From Streptomyces sp. Y2F8-2 (GTDB lineage Bacteria > Actinomycetota > Actinomycetes > Streptomycetales > Streptomycetaceae): a DNA stretch of 64,000 nucleotides. This document shows, in pieces, positions 18,623 to 27,380 of this stretch. The translations under genes were made by a program, and so were the position numbers. The notes beneath the pieces are model-generated. The model was not told where the DNA came from, did no database searches, and saw only the letters and a program-made list of their open reading frames with translations. The DNA lies in the NCBI RefSeq assembly GCF_014905555.1, contig NZ_BNGS01000010.1:1-64000 (forward strand), written 5' to 3'. How positions within the stretch are numbered: the stretch's first letter is position 1; each line of letters starts with the position of its first letter.

Positions 18623-20055
18623 CAGACGGACTGCAGACAGGCGATGAGGCTGCGGGCCTGGATGTTGCAGTAGTTGCTGTGCTGCAGCAGCGTGACCAGT
18701 TGGCCCACGGTCATCCAGCGGTAGTCCACGGGTACGAGGGGATCCTCGTCCGTCTCCACCACCAGGTAGCGGCTCAGCGCCCGGTAGAAACGGCCGCCCT
18801 CCTCGGACTGGACGACGTCGTACAGGATCTGTTCCGGCCGGGCGGCCAGCACGTCGTCCAGGAACCTCGGTCGCCGCTCGGGAGGCAGGTGAGCGTGGTT
18901 GTCGGGCACACACTGGACGGTGGGGCCCAGCTCCACGACGTCGACGTACCCCGGTTCGGGATGGGCGCGCACCAGGACGTGGAGGACGCCGTTGATCCGC
19001 TTGGCCAGGAAGGCCACCACTCCGGTGCCGCGCGGGCTGAGCAGCGGCTGGGTCCATCCGGTGACCTCGCGGTTGCCGGCCTCGACGGACACGGCGACGA
19101 TCGCGAAGTGACGGCCGCTGGTGTGGCGGATCTCCTCCGCGTCGCGCACCCAGTCGTCGACGGCGGCCAGCGGTACCGGCTCCAGGGACACCTCGCTGCG
19201 CGCCCTGATCCCGTTGAACCAGCGCAGGATGTCGGGCAGAGTGTGCGCGGCGTCCGCCTGCGGGGACAGCGAGGCGGTCAGCGCCGCCGCAGCGCCGTGG
19301 CCGGGATCGTGGAGGGGGCCGACGGGAAGACAGGCCAGCACCGTCCGGGTGTCCATGTTGACCAGGTCCGGAACCCCGAGCAGACGACGGACCTGGCCGA
19401 GCGTCAGCCAGCAGTAGTCCTCGTGCTCGGGGACGTCGCCGACGGCCTCGACGACGAGGTTGCGGTTGCGCTTGCGGTAGAACCAGGCGCCGTGTTCGGA
19501 CTGGAGCACGTCGACCAGCGGCCGGCCCTTGCCGGGGTCCGTGAAGTACTCCAGGTACCGGACGGCGCTGCCTTCGTGCACCCCGGTGTAGTTGCTGCGG
19601 GTCGCCTGCACCGTGGGTGAGAGCTGGAGCCCTTCGGCGTTGCCGGGCTCGGCCTTCGCCTGCATCAGACAGTGCAGGACACCGTCGAACTCCTTGACCA
19701 GGATGCCCAGAAACCCGATCTCCGGCTGGTTCATGATCGGCTGGGACCAGGAGACCGGGTCCGGGCCGTCGTAGCGCGCCCGCAGCCCTTCGACGGAGAA
19801 GAAGCGGCCGCTGTCGTGCACCAGGTTCCCGGTGACCGGCTGGAAGCTCCAGCGCTTCAGTTCGGCGAAGGGTATGCGACGAACGTCCATCCGGATGGCT
19901 TTCCGGCGTTCGTCGAACCAGCGGTGGAAGTCGCGCATGGACAGCAGGCCGCCGTCGACCGCGGCCGCCGATTCGCTGATGCGCATCAGGTCCGTGCCGT
20001 CGTGGCTGTCCGGGGGTACCGCTGGATGCTTTCTGCTCGTGATCGCCTGAGTCAT
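18619..20055 (-). CDS. NDP-hexose 2,3-dehydratase
   Basis: 478 residues from ATG 20055, with GGGAGAG 6-8 bases upstream; an earlier GTG/ATG extension is unlikely. The protein is a tandem duplication typical of the family: the block pairs WSQPIM.../WTQPLL..., LSPTVQ/LGPTVQ and DVLQSEHGAWFYR/DVVQSEEGGRFYR occur once in each half. It removes the C-2 hydroxyl of dTDP-4-keto-6-deoxyglucose, the defining step to 2,6-dideoxysugars such as olivose, oliose and mycarose. First gene of its leftward operon. Confidence 0.95.
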   Translation of the reverse strand: MTQAITSRKHPAVPPDSHDGTDLMRISESAAAVDGGLLSMRDFHRWFDERRKAIRMDVRRIPFAELKRWSFQPVTGNLVHDSGRFFSVEGLRARYDGPDPVSWSQPIMNQPEIGFLGILVKEFDGVLHCLMQAKAEPGNAEGLQLSPTVQATRSNYTGVHEGSAVRYLEYFTDPGKGRPLVDVLQSEHGAWFYRKRNRNLVVEAVGDVPEHEDYCWLTLGQVRRLLGVPDLVNMDTRTVLACLPVGPLHDPGHGAAAALTASLSPQADAAHTLPDILRWFNGIRARSEVSLEPVPLAAVDDWVRDAEEIRHTSGRHFAIVAVSVEAGNREVTGWTQPLLSPRGTGVVAFLAKRINGVLHVLVRAHPEPGYVDVVELGPTVQCVPDNHAHLPPERRPRFLDDVLAARPEQILYDVVQSEEGGRFYRALSRYLVVETDEDPLVPVDYRWMTVGQLVTLLQHSNYCNIQARSLIACLQSVW

Positions 20056-20214
20056 TGACGTCTCTCCCATCGCAGGCATCGGCAGCGCGCTCCGGGCCAC
20101 CGTCGGCGCTCGGACTGGAGCCGTGCTCGAGTCCCGGTCGGCCCTCCGTTTGCCTGGCCCGGGCTCCGTCAGGGCTCGAGCCGCCTTCGATCCGGGCAGC
20201 TCAGCGTCGTCGCT
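20056..20214. promoter_or_regulatory. Divergent promoter region
   Basis: 159 bases between the leftward 2,3-dehydratase and the rightward aldo/keto reductase. It must hold promoters for both operons. No boxes could be fixed with confidence. Confidence 0.4.
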
Positions 20215-21192
20215 GTGGAGTTCCGAAGCCTTGGCCGAAGCGGCCTATCAGTGAGCGAGATCGTCTACGGCAACCTGCTGTACCCCGAGGACGACACCCC
20301 CGATGAGGTGGTGCTCTCCTCGATCAGAGCGGCGCGCGACGCCGGTGTGACGACCTTTGACACCGCGGACGTCTACGGCATGTTCCGGTCCGAGACCCTC
20401 CTGGGGCAGGCGCTGGCCGGGACACCCCGCGAAGAGCTGGTCCTGTGCACCAAGGTGGGGATGCCGACCGGGCGCGGCCCCAACGGTCGGGGGCTGTCCA
20501 GGAAACACGTCATGGAGTCGGTGGACGGCTCGCTGCGCCGCCTTCGCGTCGACCACATCGACGTCTACACCGCGCACCGCCACGATCCGGCGACTCCCCT
20601 CGAGGAGCTGATGTGGACCTTCTCCGACCTGGTGCGGGCCGGGAAGATCCTTTACGTCGGGATGTCGGAGTGGCCGGTCGAAAGGATCACCGAGGCGGCG
20701 GACATCGGTGCCCGGCTGGGCGTGCCGGTGATCTGCCACATGCCCCGCTACTCGATGCTGTGGCGGGTCCCGGAGTCCAAGGTGATCCCCACCTGTCGCG
20801 ACCTGGGCATCGGCCAGATCTGCTACTTCACGCTGGAGCAGGGTGTCCTCACCGGCAAGTACACGCCGGGCAGGCAGCCGCCGGCCGGTTCCCGGGCTAC
20901 GGCCCCGAAGGGAGGCCGGGCCCCCCTGATGCGGCGCTGGCTGGACGACGACACCGCACTCGACCGGGTCGCGCGACTGCGCCCGCTGGCCGAGGAAGCG
21001 GGACTGACCACGGCCCAGCTCGCCCTCGCCTGGGTGCTGCAGAACCCGGGCGTCAGCGGGGCCGTGATCGGCTCGTCCAGCGCTGATCAGGTCCTGAGCA
21101 ACGCTGAGGCGGCCGGAGTCCGTCTGGAGGCGGATCTGACGGCGCGGATCGACGCGGTCCTGGGCGACTCCGTCGTGAGCGACGAGGAATAG
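20215..21192 (+). CDS. Aldo/keto reductase
   Basis: 325 residues from GTG 20215. The AKR tetrad is visible as Asp and Tyr in FDTADVYG, Lys in LCTKVG and His in TAHRHDP. A reductase of this kind (MtmW) acts on the ketone side chain at the end of mithramycin formation, and the position just before two glycosyltransferases matches. A sugar ketoreductase role is the alternative. No good ribosome binding site precedes the GTG, and a slightly different start is possible. Confidence 0.9.
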   Translation: MEFRSLGRSGLSVSEIVYGNLLYPEDDTPDEVVLSSIRAARDAGVTTFDTADVYGMFRSETLLGQALAGTPREELVLCTKVGMPTGRGPNGRGLSRKHVMESVDGSLRRLRVDHIDVYTAHRHDPATPLEELMWTFSDLVRAGKILYVGMSEWPVERITEAADIGARLGVPVICHMPRYSMLWRVPESKVIPTCRDLGIGQICYFTLEQGVLTGKYTPGRQPPAGSRATAPKGGRAPLMRRWLDDDTALDRVARLRPLAEEAGLTTAQLALAWVLQNPGVSGAVIGSSSADQVLSNAEAAGVRLEADLTARIDAVLGDSVVSDEE

Positions 21193-21326
21193 TCCCGCGG
21201 GTCGGCCGAACGGTGCTGCCGTCCCACGCCGTTCGTCCCCGTCCGACGAGCGGCACGGCACGCCGTCCTTCCGACGAAGCCCGGCCCACCACCTTCTTCC
21301 GACGCGACCGGAGAGGCACCGTACGG

Positions 21327-22550
21327 ATGCGCATTCTGTTCACCACGTTTCCCTGGCACTCACATCACTTCCCGATGGTTCCGCTCGAGTCGGCCGCGCT
21401 GGCCGCGGGCCACGAGGTGCGGATCGCCAGTTCGCCGGGGCTGATGCCGATCGTGGCCGCGTCGGGCCTGCCCGGTGTGCCGGTCGGGCGGGACGTCGAT
21501 CTCGCTTCGCTGTCCAACGACCGCAGCCGGGCCTCCTGGCACGTCCAGGGCCGTTGGCCCGACGACTGGCCCGTCCGTCCGGAGCTCCTGGGCGAGGAGC
21601 AGTTCGCCCTGGTCGAGAACCTGGGACGGATGCAGGCGGTCATGGCCTCGGCGATGCTGGACGACCTGCTCGACTTCGCCCGGTACTGGCAGCCCGACCT
21701 GGTGGTGCACGACGCGGTCACGCTCGCCGGACCCGTGGTCGCCGCGGCCCTGGGCGTGCCCAACGTCAGCCATCTGTGGGGCACTCCCGGACTCCAGCGC
21801 ATCGAGATGCGGCGCATGGGGACCGAACCGCTGCCGGAGTACGCCGCGCTGTACGAGCGGGTCGGGGCGCAGGTGAGGACCGAGCCCTCCGCTTGGATCG
21901 ACCCCAGCGCTCCCGGCATCCGCTACCCGGCCGGGCCGACCTGCCACCAGATGCGCTACGTCCCCTACAACGGCCCCGGCCTGCTGCCGGACTGGCTGCT
22001 GCGGCCACGGGTCGGCGTCCGCGTCTGCGTCACCTGGGGCGCCACGTCCATGGCGCTGCGTGGCGGCACGGTCGTCGAACTCGTACGTCAGTGCGTGGAA
22101 GCCGCCGCCGAGGTCGGCGACGAGGTCGTCGTCGCCGTGACCGAGCAGACCGCCCAGGCCCTGCGGGCCGCACCGCTGCCGGACCGGGTCCGGGTGGCGG
22201 TCGGGCTGCCACTGCACTTGCTGATGCCGTCCTGCGATCTGGTGGTCCACCACGGGGGCGCCGGCACCAGCATGACCGCCGCGGCCGCGGGGGTACGGCA
22301 GCTGCTGATCACCAGTCGTCCCGAGCCGACGGTCAACGGAACCCGGCTGGCCGCGTCGGGCGCGGCCCGGCACCTGATGACCGAGGACGTTCCCGCCGCC
22401 CAGGAGGGAGTGCGTCTGCTGAGCGCCGAGCTGGGCCGCCTCCTGTCGGATCCCGCTCATGCAACCGCCGCGCTGAAGCTGGCCGACGGCATCAGCACCC
22501 AGCCGTCGCCGGCCGACCTGGTGGCGGACCTGACGAACCTCGCCCGATAG
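21327..22550 (+). CDS. GT-B glycosyltransferase 1 (macrolide/aromatic family)
   Basis: 407 residues from ATG 21327, with GGAG upstream; the frame is open back to 21213 without a better start. N-terminal acceptor domain (MRILFTTFPWHSHHFPMVPL) and C-terminal nucleotide-sugar domain with VHHGGAGTSMTAAAAG near residue 308. It transfers a dTDP-deoxysugar to the aglycone or to the growing sugar chain. It is followed by a second glycosyltransferase after 13 bases. The sequence does not tell which sugar or position. Confidence 0.93.
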   Translation: MRILFTTFPWHSHHFPMVPLESAALAAGHEVRIASSPGLMPIVAASGLPGVPVGRDVDLASLSNDRSRASWHVQGRWPDDWPVRPELLGEEQFALVENLGRMQAVMASAMLDDLLDFARYWQPDLVVHDAVTLAGPVVAAALGVPNVSHLWGTPGLQRIEMRRMGTEPLPEYAALYERVGAQVRTEPSAWIDPSAPGIRYPAGPTCHQMRYVPYNGPGLLPDWLLRPRVGVRVCVTWGATSMALRGGTVVELVRQCVEAAAEVGDEVVVAVTEQTAQALRAAPLPDRVRVAVGLPLHLLMPSCDLVVHHGGAGTSMTAAAAGVRQLLITSRPEPTVNGTRLAASGAARHLMTEDVPAAQEGVRLLSAELGRLLSDPAHATAALKLADGISTQPSPADLVADLTNLAR

Positions 22551-22563
22551 GGAGGAGAAGGAG

Positions 22564-23754
22564 ATGCGTGTTCTGGTGGCCACCTCCCCGTGGCCCACCC
22601 ACTACTTCATCGTCCAGCCGCTGGCGGCCGCGTTCCGCGCCGCGGGGCACGAGGTCCTGGTGGTGGCCCAGCCCTCCATGGCGGACCTGGTCACGCGGTC
22701 GGGCCTGCCCATGGCAGCGGTCGGAAGCGACATCGACATGGTGGAGATCCGCCGCAAGACACTGTCCCAGGAACTGAAGGCCCGTCAGAAGCCCGGGGAT
22801 CCGGCCGGAGCCGATGACGGTGGGCAGGTCTTCGACACCTGGCAGCGGGCCGCGCTCGCCAACCTCGATCCGGTGATGGACCTCGCGCGGGCCTGGAAGC
22901 CTGACCTCGTGGTCGCGGACACCATGTGCCCGCCCGGGCTCGTCGCCGCCCAGGAGCTCGGCGTCCCCGGGATCCGCCACCTGTGGGGCTGGGACTTCTT
23001 CGGCTCGGCCGGTAGCGAGAAGATCCTCGCCGCACTGCCGGGCTTCTACGACCCGTACCGCGCCTATGGGCTGGACGTCCAGGGGGACCCGGCCCTGCGC
23101 ACCGTGGACCCCTGCCCGCCGAGCCTCCAGCCCCCTGCCTCGCCCGCCCGGCTGCAGGTGCAGTACGTGCCGTACAACGGTGCCGGCCGCGCTCCTGGAC
23201 CGGAGCTGCGCCGTGAGGACAAGTCGACGCCGCGGGTCTGCCTCACCTGGGGCAGGTCCATCACCCGGATCATGGGAGAGCGGGCCTTTCTGCTGCCCCG
23301 GGTCATCCGGGCGCTCCACGGACTGGACATCGAGATCGTGGTCGCCGTCGACGCCGCGTCGCGTGAGCAACTCGGTGAGGTCCCGGACAACGTGCGGGTC
23401 CTCGACTCCCCTCCCCTGCACCTGGTGCTCGACGACTGTGACGCCATCGTGCACCAGGGGGGCTCGGGCACGGTGCTCAACGCGATCCGCGCCGGCCTCG
23501 GCCAGCTGGCCATCTCCCACATGGCCGACCAGGACAACATCTCCGCCGCGCTCGCCGAGTCGGGGGCCGGCATCCACCTGCACGGCGAGCAGGCGGACGA
23601 GCAGGCCATCCGCGCCGCGGTGGTCAGGCTGCTGGAGGACGCGGAGGTCCGTACTGCAGCGGAGCGGCTGCGCGCCGAGATGCTCTCCCAGCCGACCCCC
23701 GCCCGGGTGGCCGGCGAACTCGCCGCCCTGGCCACCGCGTACACCCACCACTGA
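22564..23754 (+). CDS. GT-B glycosyltransferase 2
   Basis: 396 residues. GGAGGAGAAGGAG directly precedes ATG 22564. It has the same family layout, with HQGGSGTVLNAIRAG as the donor-binding block. About 25 extra residues (QELKARQKPGDPAGADDGG) lie in the N-terminal domain near residues 65-85, where acceptor loops vary. It acts in the same pathway as the neighbouring transferase and is probably a different step, since the two differ throughout. Confidence 0.93.
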   Translation: MRVLVATSPWPTHYFIVQPLAAAFRAAGHEVLVVAQPSMADLVTRSGLPMAAVGSDIDMVEIRRKTLSQELKARQKPGDPAGADDGGQVFDTWQRAALANLDPVMDLARAWKPDLVVADTMCPPGLVAAQELGVPGIRHLWGWDFFGSAGSEKILAALPGFYDPYRAYGLDVQGDPALRTVDPCPPSLQPPASPARLQVQYVPYNGAGRAPGPELRREDKSTPRVCLTWGRSITRIMGERAFLLPRVIRALHGLDIEIVVAVDAASREQLGEVPDNVRVLDSPPLHLVLDDCDAIVHQGGSGTVLNAIRAGLGQLAISHMADQDNISAALAESGAGIHLHGEQADEQAIRAAVVRLLEDAEVRTAAERLRAEMLSQPTPARVAGELAALATAYTHH

Positions 23755-23766
23755 GGAAGAGGAACC

Positions 23767-24795
23767 GTGACACAGACCACCGTTTCTTCGATCGACGAGT
23801 TCACTCTGCTGAACATGGCCCAGGCGGTGCGCCGCGCCGGAGTGTTGTGCGCCGGGCTCGACCTCGCCGTCTTCGACACGATGGCGGACGGCCCGGCCGA
23901 CGCTGAGACCGTGGCCGCACGGCTCGGCATCCCCCCTCGGGGCGTGCGCGTCCTGCTGCGGGCACTTGCCGCCGTCGAACTGCTCAAGACGGACGGTGAA
24001 CGGTTCTGGCTGGCTCCGGACGTCGACCGGGTCCTGGTCCGGTCCAGCCCCGGCTACTTCGGCGACACCCTTCGGCTCGCGGTCAGCCGCTACGAGTGGG
24101 AGGCCCTCGGCCGGCTCTCCGACGCGGTCAAGCGTGGCGGAACCGTACTGGACACCAACGCCGAGACCCCCGAGTACCCGTTCTGGGAGGACCTGGCCCG
24201 CAACCCCACCCCGCACACGCCCCTGATCGCCGACCTGCTGGCCGAGGCGCTGGCTCCGTGGGCGGCGGGCCGCGAGCGCCTGGACATCCTGGACGTCGCC
24301 TGCGGCCACGGGCTGTACGGCTACACGGTGGCGCAGCGCAACCCGCAGGCCCGGGTCCGGTCCGTCGACTGGGCCAACGTGCTGGAGTACTCACGGGGGC
24401 ACGCGGAGCGTCTGGGCGTGCTGGACCGGGTCGAGCTCACCCCCGGTGACATGTTCGAAGTGCCGCTGGGCGGCCCGTACGACCTGTCGCTGATCACCAA
24501 CGTGCTGCACCACTTCTCCGCCGAGCGCGCCGGGTGCATGCTGCGGCGGCTGGCGGAGGTGACCCGGCCGGGCGGTCGGATCGGCATCGTCGCGGTCACC
24601 GCGGACGGCCGTGACCCGTCCTCCGATCCGGTGCCCCACCTGTTCGCCGCGCTGATGCTGGCCTGGACCCACGAGGGTGAGTCGCACGCGCTGGAGACGT
24701 ATCGGGACCTGCTGACCGCCAACGGCTTCGGGGAGCCGCAGCTGCACCAGATGGGCGGGGTGCCGCTGCGGCTGCTGATCGCCGAGCGACTCTGA
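23767..24795 (+). CDS. SAM-dependent methyltransferase (aglycone C- or O-methyltransferase)
   Basis: 342 residues from GTG 23767, with GAGGAAGAGGAA upstream. An N-terminal helical dimerisation/winged-helix domain (about 1-100) is followed by the Rossmann methyltransferase domain, with motif I LDVACGHGLYG near 175 and NVLHHF later. This is the architecture of plant-like small molecule methyltransferases used on aromatic polyketides. In mithramycin one of two such enzymes is a C-methyltransferase (MtmMII) and the other an O-methyltransferase. Assignment between the two genes here would need alignment. Confidence 0.9.
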   Translation: MTQTTVSSIDEFTLLNMAQAVRRAGVLCAGLDLAVFDTMADGPADAETVAARLGIPPRGVRVLLRALAAVELLKTDGERFWLAPDVDRVLVRSSPGYFGDTLRLAVSRYEWEALGRLSDAVKRGGTVLDTNAETPEYPFWEDLARNPTPHTPLIADLLAEALAPWAAGRERLDILDVACGHGLYGYTVAQRNPQARVRSVDWANVLEYSRGHAERLGVLDRVELTPGDMFEVPLGGPYDLSLITNVLHHFSAERAGCMLRRLAEVTRPGGRIGIVAVTADGRDPSSDPVPHLFAALMLAWTHEGESHALETYRDLLTANGFGEPQLHQMGGVPLRLLIAERL

Positions 24796-24844
24796 CCCGC
24801 TGCTCGCTTCCCTCTCGTCCTCCCTCTCGACCGAAAGGCACGCG

Positions 24845-25882
24845 ATGACGAACGCCACCCCCAAGGCCCCCTCGCTGGCCGATGCCCGCGAGATCCTCCA
24901 GCTCAACGTCGCCTACACCCGAGCCCGGGTGCTGCACACCGCACTGGAGCTGGGTCTCTTCGAGTTCCTCCAGGGGCGTCCGCGCACCGAGGCGGAGATC
25001 CGTGAGCACGGCCGGCTGCACTCCCACCTCGTGAGCGACTGGCTGGACGCGCTGGTCGGGCTGGGTCTGCTGTCCTTCGACGGCGATCGGTACGCCAACA
25101 CACCCCGCGCCGACCACTTCCTGGTTCCGGGCCGCCCGCACTACATCGGTGGCGCCGTGCTCCAGCACGGTCGCGTCCACTACGAGCTGTGGAACCGCTT
25201 CACCGACGCGCTGCACGACGGCAAGGCCACCTCGGGCAAGAACATCACCGCGGGCGCGGTGGTCGAGGAGCAGCCGGACCTGGACCGGGCCCGACGGTTC
25301 CTCGACCACATGGACACCTTCAACCAGTTCGTGGCCGCAGAACTGAGCCGGGTCCTGGACTGGAGCCGTTGGACCACCTTCGTGGACGTGGGCGGGGCCC
25401 GCGGCAACGTCGCGGCCCAACTGGTCCTGGACCACCCGAACCTGAAGGGCTCGGTCTTCGACGTGCCCGGCGTCGAGCCGCTGTTCGTGGAGCACATGGC
25501 AGCCCGCGGAACCACGGACCGGGTGGGATTCGTGGGCGGTGACTTCTTCACCGACCCCCTGCCCGGCGCAGACGTGATCCTCTTCGGGCACGTCCTGCAC
25601 GACCACCCCGAGGAATCCCGCAAGAGGCTGCTGGCACAGGCGTACAACGCCCTGTCCCCGGGCGGCACGCTGCTGGTCTACGACGCGATGCTGGACGACG
25701 ACTCCGAGGCCGGGGCGTACCTGCAGAGCCTGGTGTGCTCCGTCATCCTGGACGGCGGCTCGGAGTACCGGGTGCGCGACATCTCGGCCTGGGCACAGGC
25801 GACCGGCTTCCAGGTCGAGCAGGTGATCCCCCTGGACACGATGACGCACGACCGGCTCCTGGTGGCCCGCAAGCCCGGCTGA
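24845..25882 (+). CDS. SAM-dependent O-methyltransferase of the aglycone
   Basis: 345 residues. CGAAAGG stands about 7 bases before ATG 24845. N-terminal dimerisation domain, then motif I VDVGGARGNVAAQL near 180-193 and HVLHDHPEE in the catalytic region. This His-Asp pattern is usual for O-methyltransferases such as the MtmMI type. It lies 49 bases after the other methyltransferase in the same operon and ends the rightward run before two hairpins. Confidence 0.9.
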   Translation: MTNATPKAPSLADAREILQLNVAYTRARVLHTALELGLFEFLQGRPRTEAEIREHGRLHSHLVSDWLDALVGLGLLSFDGDRYANTPRADHFLVPGRPHYIGGAVLQHGRVHYELWNRFTDALHDGKATSGKNITAGAVVEEQPDLDRARRFLDHMDTFNQFVAAELSRVLDWSRWTTFVDVGGARGNVAAQLVLDHPNLKGSVFDVPGVEPLFVEHMAARGTTDRVGFVGGDFFTDPLPGADVILFGHVLHDHPEESRKRLLAQAYNALSPGGTLLVYDAMLDDDSEAGAYLQSLVCSVILDGGSEYRVRDISAWAQATGFQVEQVIPLDTMTHDRLLVARKPG

Positions 25883-25889
25883 CCGCGGC

Positions 25890-25928
25890 GGTACGGCGGT
25901 TCCGTGAGCACTCCGGGGCCGCCGTACC
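25890..25928. terminator. Hairpin after methyltransferase operon
   Basis: A 10-bp perfect stem (25890-25899 with 25919-25928) around a 19-base loop, directly after the methyltransferase stop. Weaker than the following hairpin. Confidence 0.4.
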
Positions 25929-25963
25929 AGGCTGTTCGCGGCACCGCCCCGCCCGGTGCGGGC

Positions 25964-25996
25964 ACGCCGCCGTCCTCGGCAGTAGGACGGCGGCGT
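25964..25996. terminator. Hairpin between convergent genes
   Basis: A perfect 13-bp stem (25964-25976 with 25984-25996) with a 7-base loop, between the rightward methyltransferase and the leftward glycosyltransferase. It can stop both transcripts. Confidence 0.7.
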
Positions 25997-26022
25997 AGGC
26001 GTTCTCTCCCTCGGACTCCCGC

Positions 26023-27162
26023 TCAGCCGAACGCGGCCGTGAACCCGGCCGCGACCCGGTCGGGCGTCGGACGGTCGGCCTGCTCCGCGGCGACCTGGGC
26101 GGCGCGGGACCGCCAGGAGGGGTCGGTGAGCAGCGCGCGGCAGGCCGCGACGACCTGATCCGCGTCGAGGTCGAGCGCCGGCAGGGCGATGCCCAGTCCC
26201 GCTGCCTCGATGCGCCGCGCGTTGTCCGGGGCGTCGGCGATCGGCACGGTCAGGACGACCTGAGGAACCCCCGCGGCCATCGCGGCCATCGTCATGCCCG
26301 ACGCCCCGTAATGGACCAGGACGGCACAGCGCGGTACCACGTGGTCCAGGGGCTGCCAGCCCACGGACACCACACCGGGAGGCACCGGCCGCAGCCCCTG
26401 CGCACCCGCCGGATCGACAGCCACCACCACGTCCACGTCGAGCGCGGGCAGCGTGTGCATCAACCGGGTCATCAGGGCTCGCATCCGGTCCGGCGCCAGT
26501 GACGGCAGCACACTGCCGAAGGTGAGACAGACCAGGGGACGGCGCCCGGGCTCGTCCAGCCAAGCGGGCAGCTCGGCCGGGCCGGTCACCGGTATGTAGC
26601 GCATGGGCTCGCCGGACGCGCCCGGACGCTGGAGGCTGGGCGAGCACGTGTCGAGGACACGCGTCGGCCGGGGCAGCCCGCGGAGCCGGTACGCCGTGAG
26701 CTCCGGCTCGAGTTCCTCCTCGGCGGCCAGGGCGAATTCCGGGACGGGCCGGATGCCCCAGCCGTGCTCGATCCAGGGGATGCCCAAGCGCGCGGCTGCC
26801 AGCGGGCCCGCGTACTCCACGGGGTCGGTGACGAGCAGGTCCGGTCGCCACCGGCGCATCAACGTGACGGTCTCCGCCAGGTGTCGGGCGCCCAGCCGCC
26901 CCCAGCCGCGCCCGCTGCGCCACACCCGGTCCGCCTCGTCGGTGTGGGGCACCGGACGGCCGGCCCGGTCCCGTGCCATCACCTCCCGCAACGGAACGGG
27001 TGACAGCGATGCCACGGGCAGCCCGCGTTCCAGGACCCGTGGCGCGAAGCCCTCGTCCGTGGCCACCAGGACGTCGTGCCCCTCGGCGCGCAGCGCCCAG
27101 GAGAGCGGGAGCAAGGGGTTCAGATGCCCGAGCAGAGGAATGGAACAGACCAGAACGCGCAT
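26023..27162 (-). CDS. GT-B glycosyltransferase 3
   Basis: 379 residues, starting MRVLVCSIPLLGHLNPLLPL. The donor-binding block reads VLVHYGASGMTMAAMAAG, with Tyr-Gly where the other cluster members have His-Gly or Gln-Gly. It is the only glycosyltransferase read leftwards and stands alone between a terminator and a divergent promoter region, so it may be expressed apart from the others. It is assumed to work on the same glycoside. No clear ribosome binding site close to ATG 27162. Confidence 0.9.
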   Translation of the reverse strand: MRVLVCSIPLLGHLNPLLPLSWALRAEGHDVLVATDEGFAPRVLERGLPVASLSPVPLREVMARDRAGRPVPHTDEADRVWRSGRGWGRLGARHLAETVTLMRRWRPDLLVTDPVEYAGPLAAARLGIPWIEHGWGIRPVPEFALAAEEELEPELTAYRLRGLPRPTRVLDTCSPSLQRPGASGEPMRYIPVTGPAELPAWLDEPGRRPLVCLTFGSVLPSLAPDRMRALMTRLMHTLPALDVDVVVAVDPAGAQGLRPVPPGVVSVGWQPLDHVVPRCAVLVHYGASGMTMAAMAAGVPQVVLTVPIADAPDNARRIEAAGLGIALPALDLDADQVVAACRALLTDPSWRSRAAQVAAEQADRPTPDRVAAGFTAAFG

Positions 27163-27380
27163 GTCAGATCATCGCCTTCACTGCGACCTGCCTTCAGCCC
27201 AGAAAGAGGTTCCGGCGTCCGGCCGTCGGCCGCGTCGCCGCGCCCGAACCCTCCTGTAAGGGGGTCGTGCCGGCCTCGAGCGGCGCTGGAAGACGGGGAC
27301 ACGGTCGGGTCTCATGCCAGCCTCGAGGGGCCCTGCCTAGCGTCGGTGCGGTCTCCCGACGTCCAGGATCAGGGGCTTTC
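27163..27380. promoter_or_regulatory. Divergent promoter region between two glycosyltransferases
   Basis: 218 bases between the leftward and rightward glycosyltransferase genes. It must contain promoters for both directions. No operator-like palindrome was recognised. Confidence 0.4.

Noticed and set aside
22492..24309. 605-codon minus-strand frame over the glycosyltransferases
   Set aside because: Antisense shadow; the plus strand has intact enzyme motifs throughout.
24596..26923. 775-codon minus-strand frame
   Set aside because: Partly antisense to the methyltransferases and partly off-frame to glycosyltransferase 3; no motifs.
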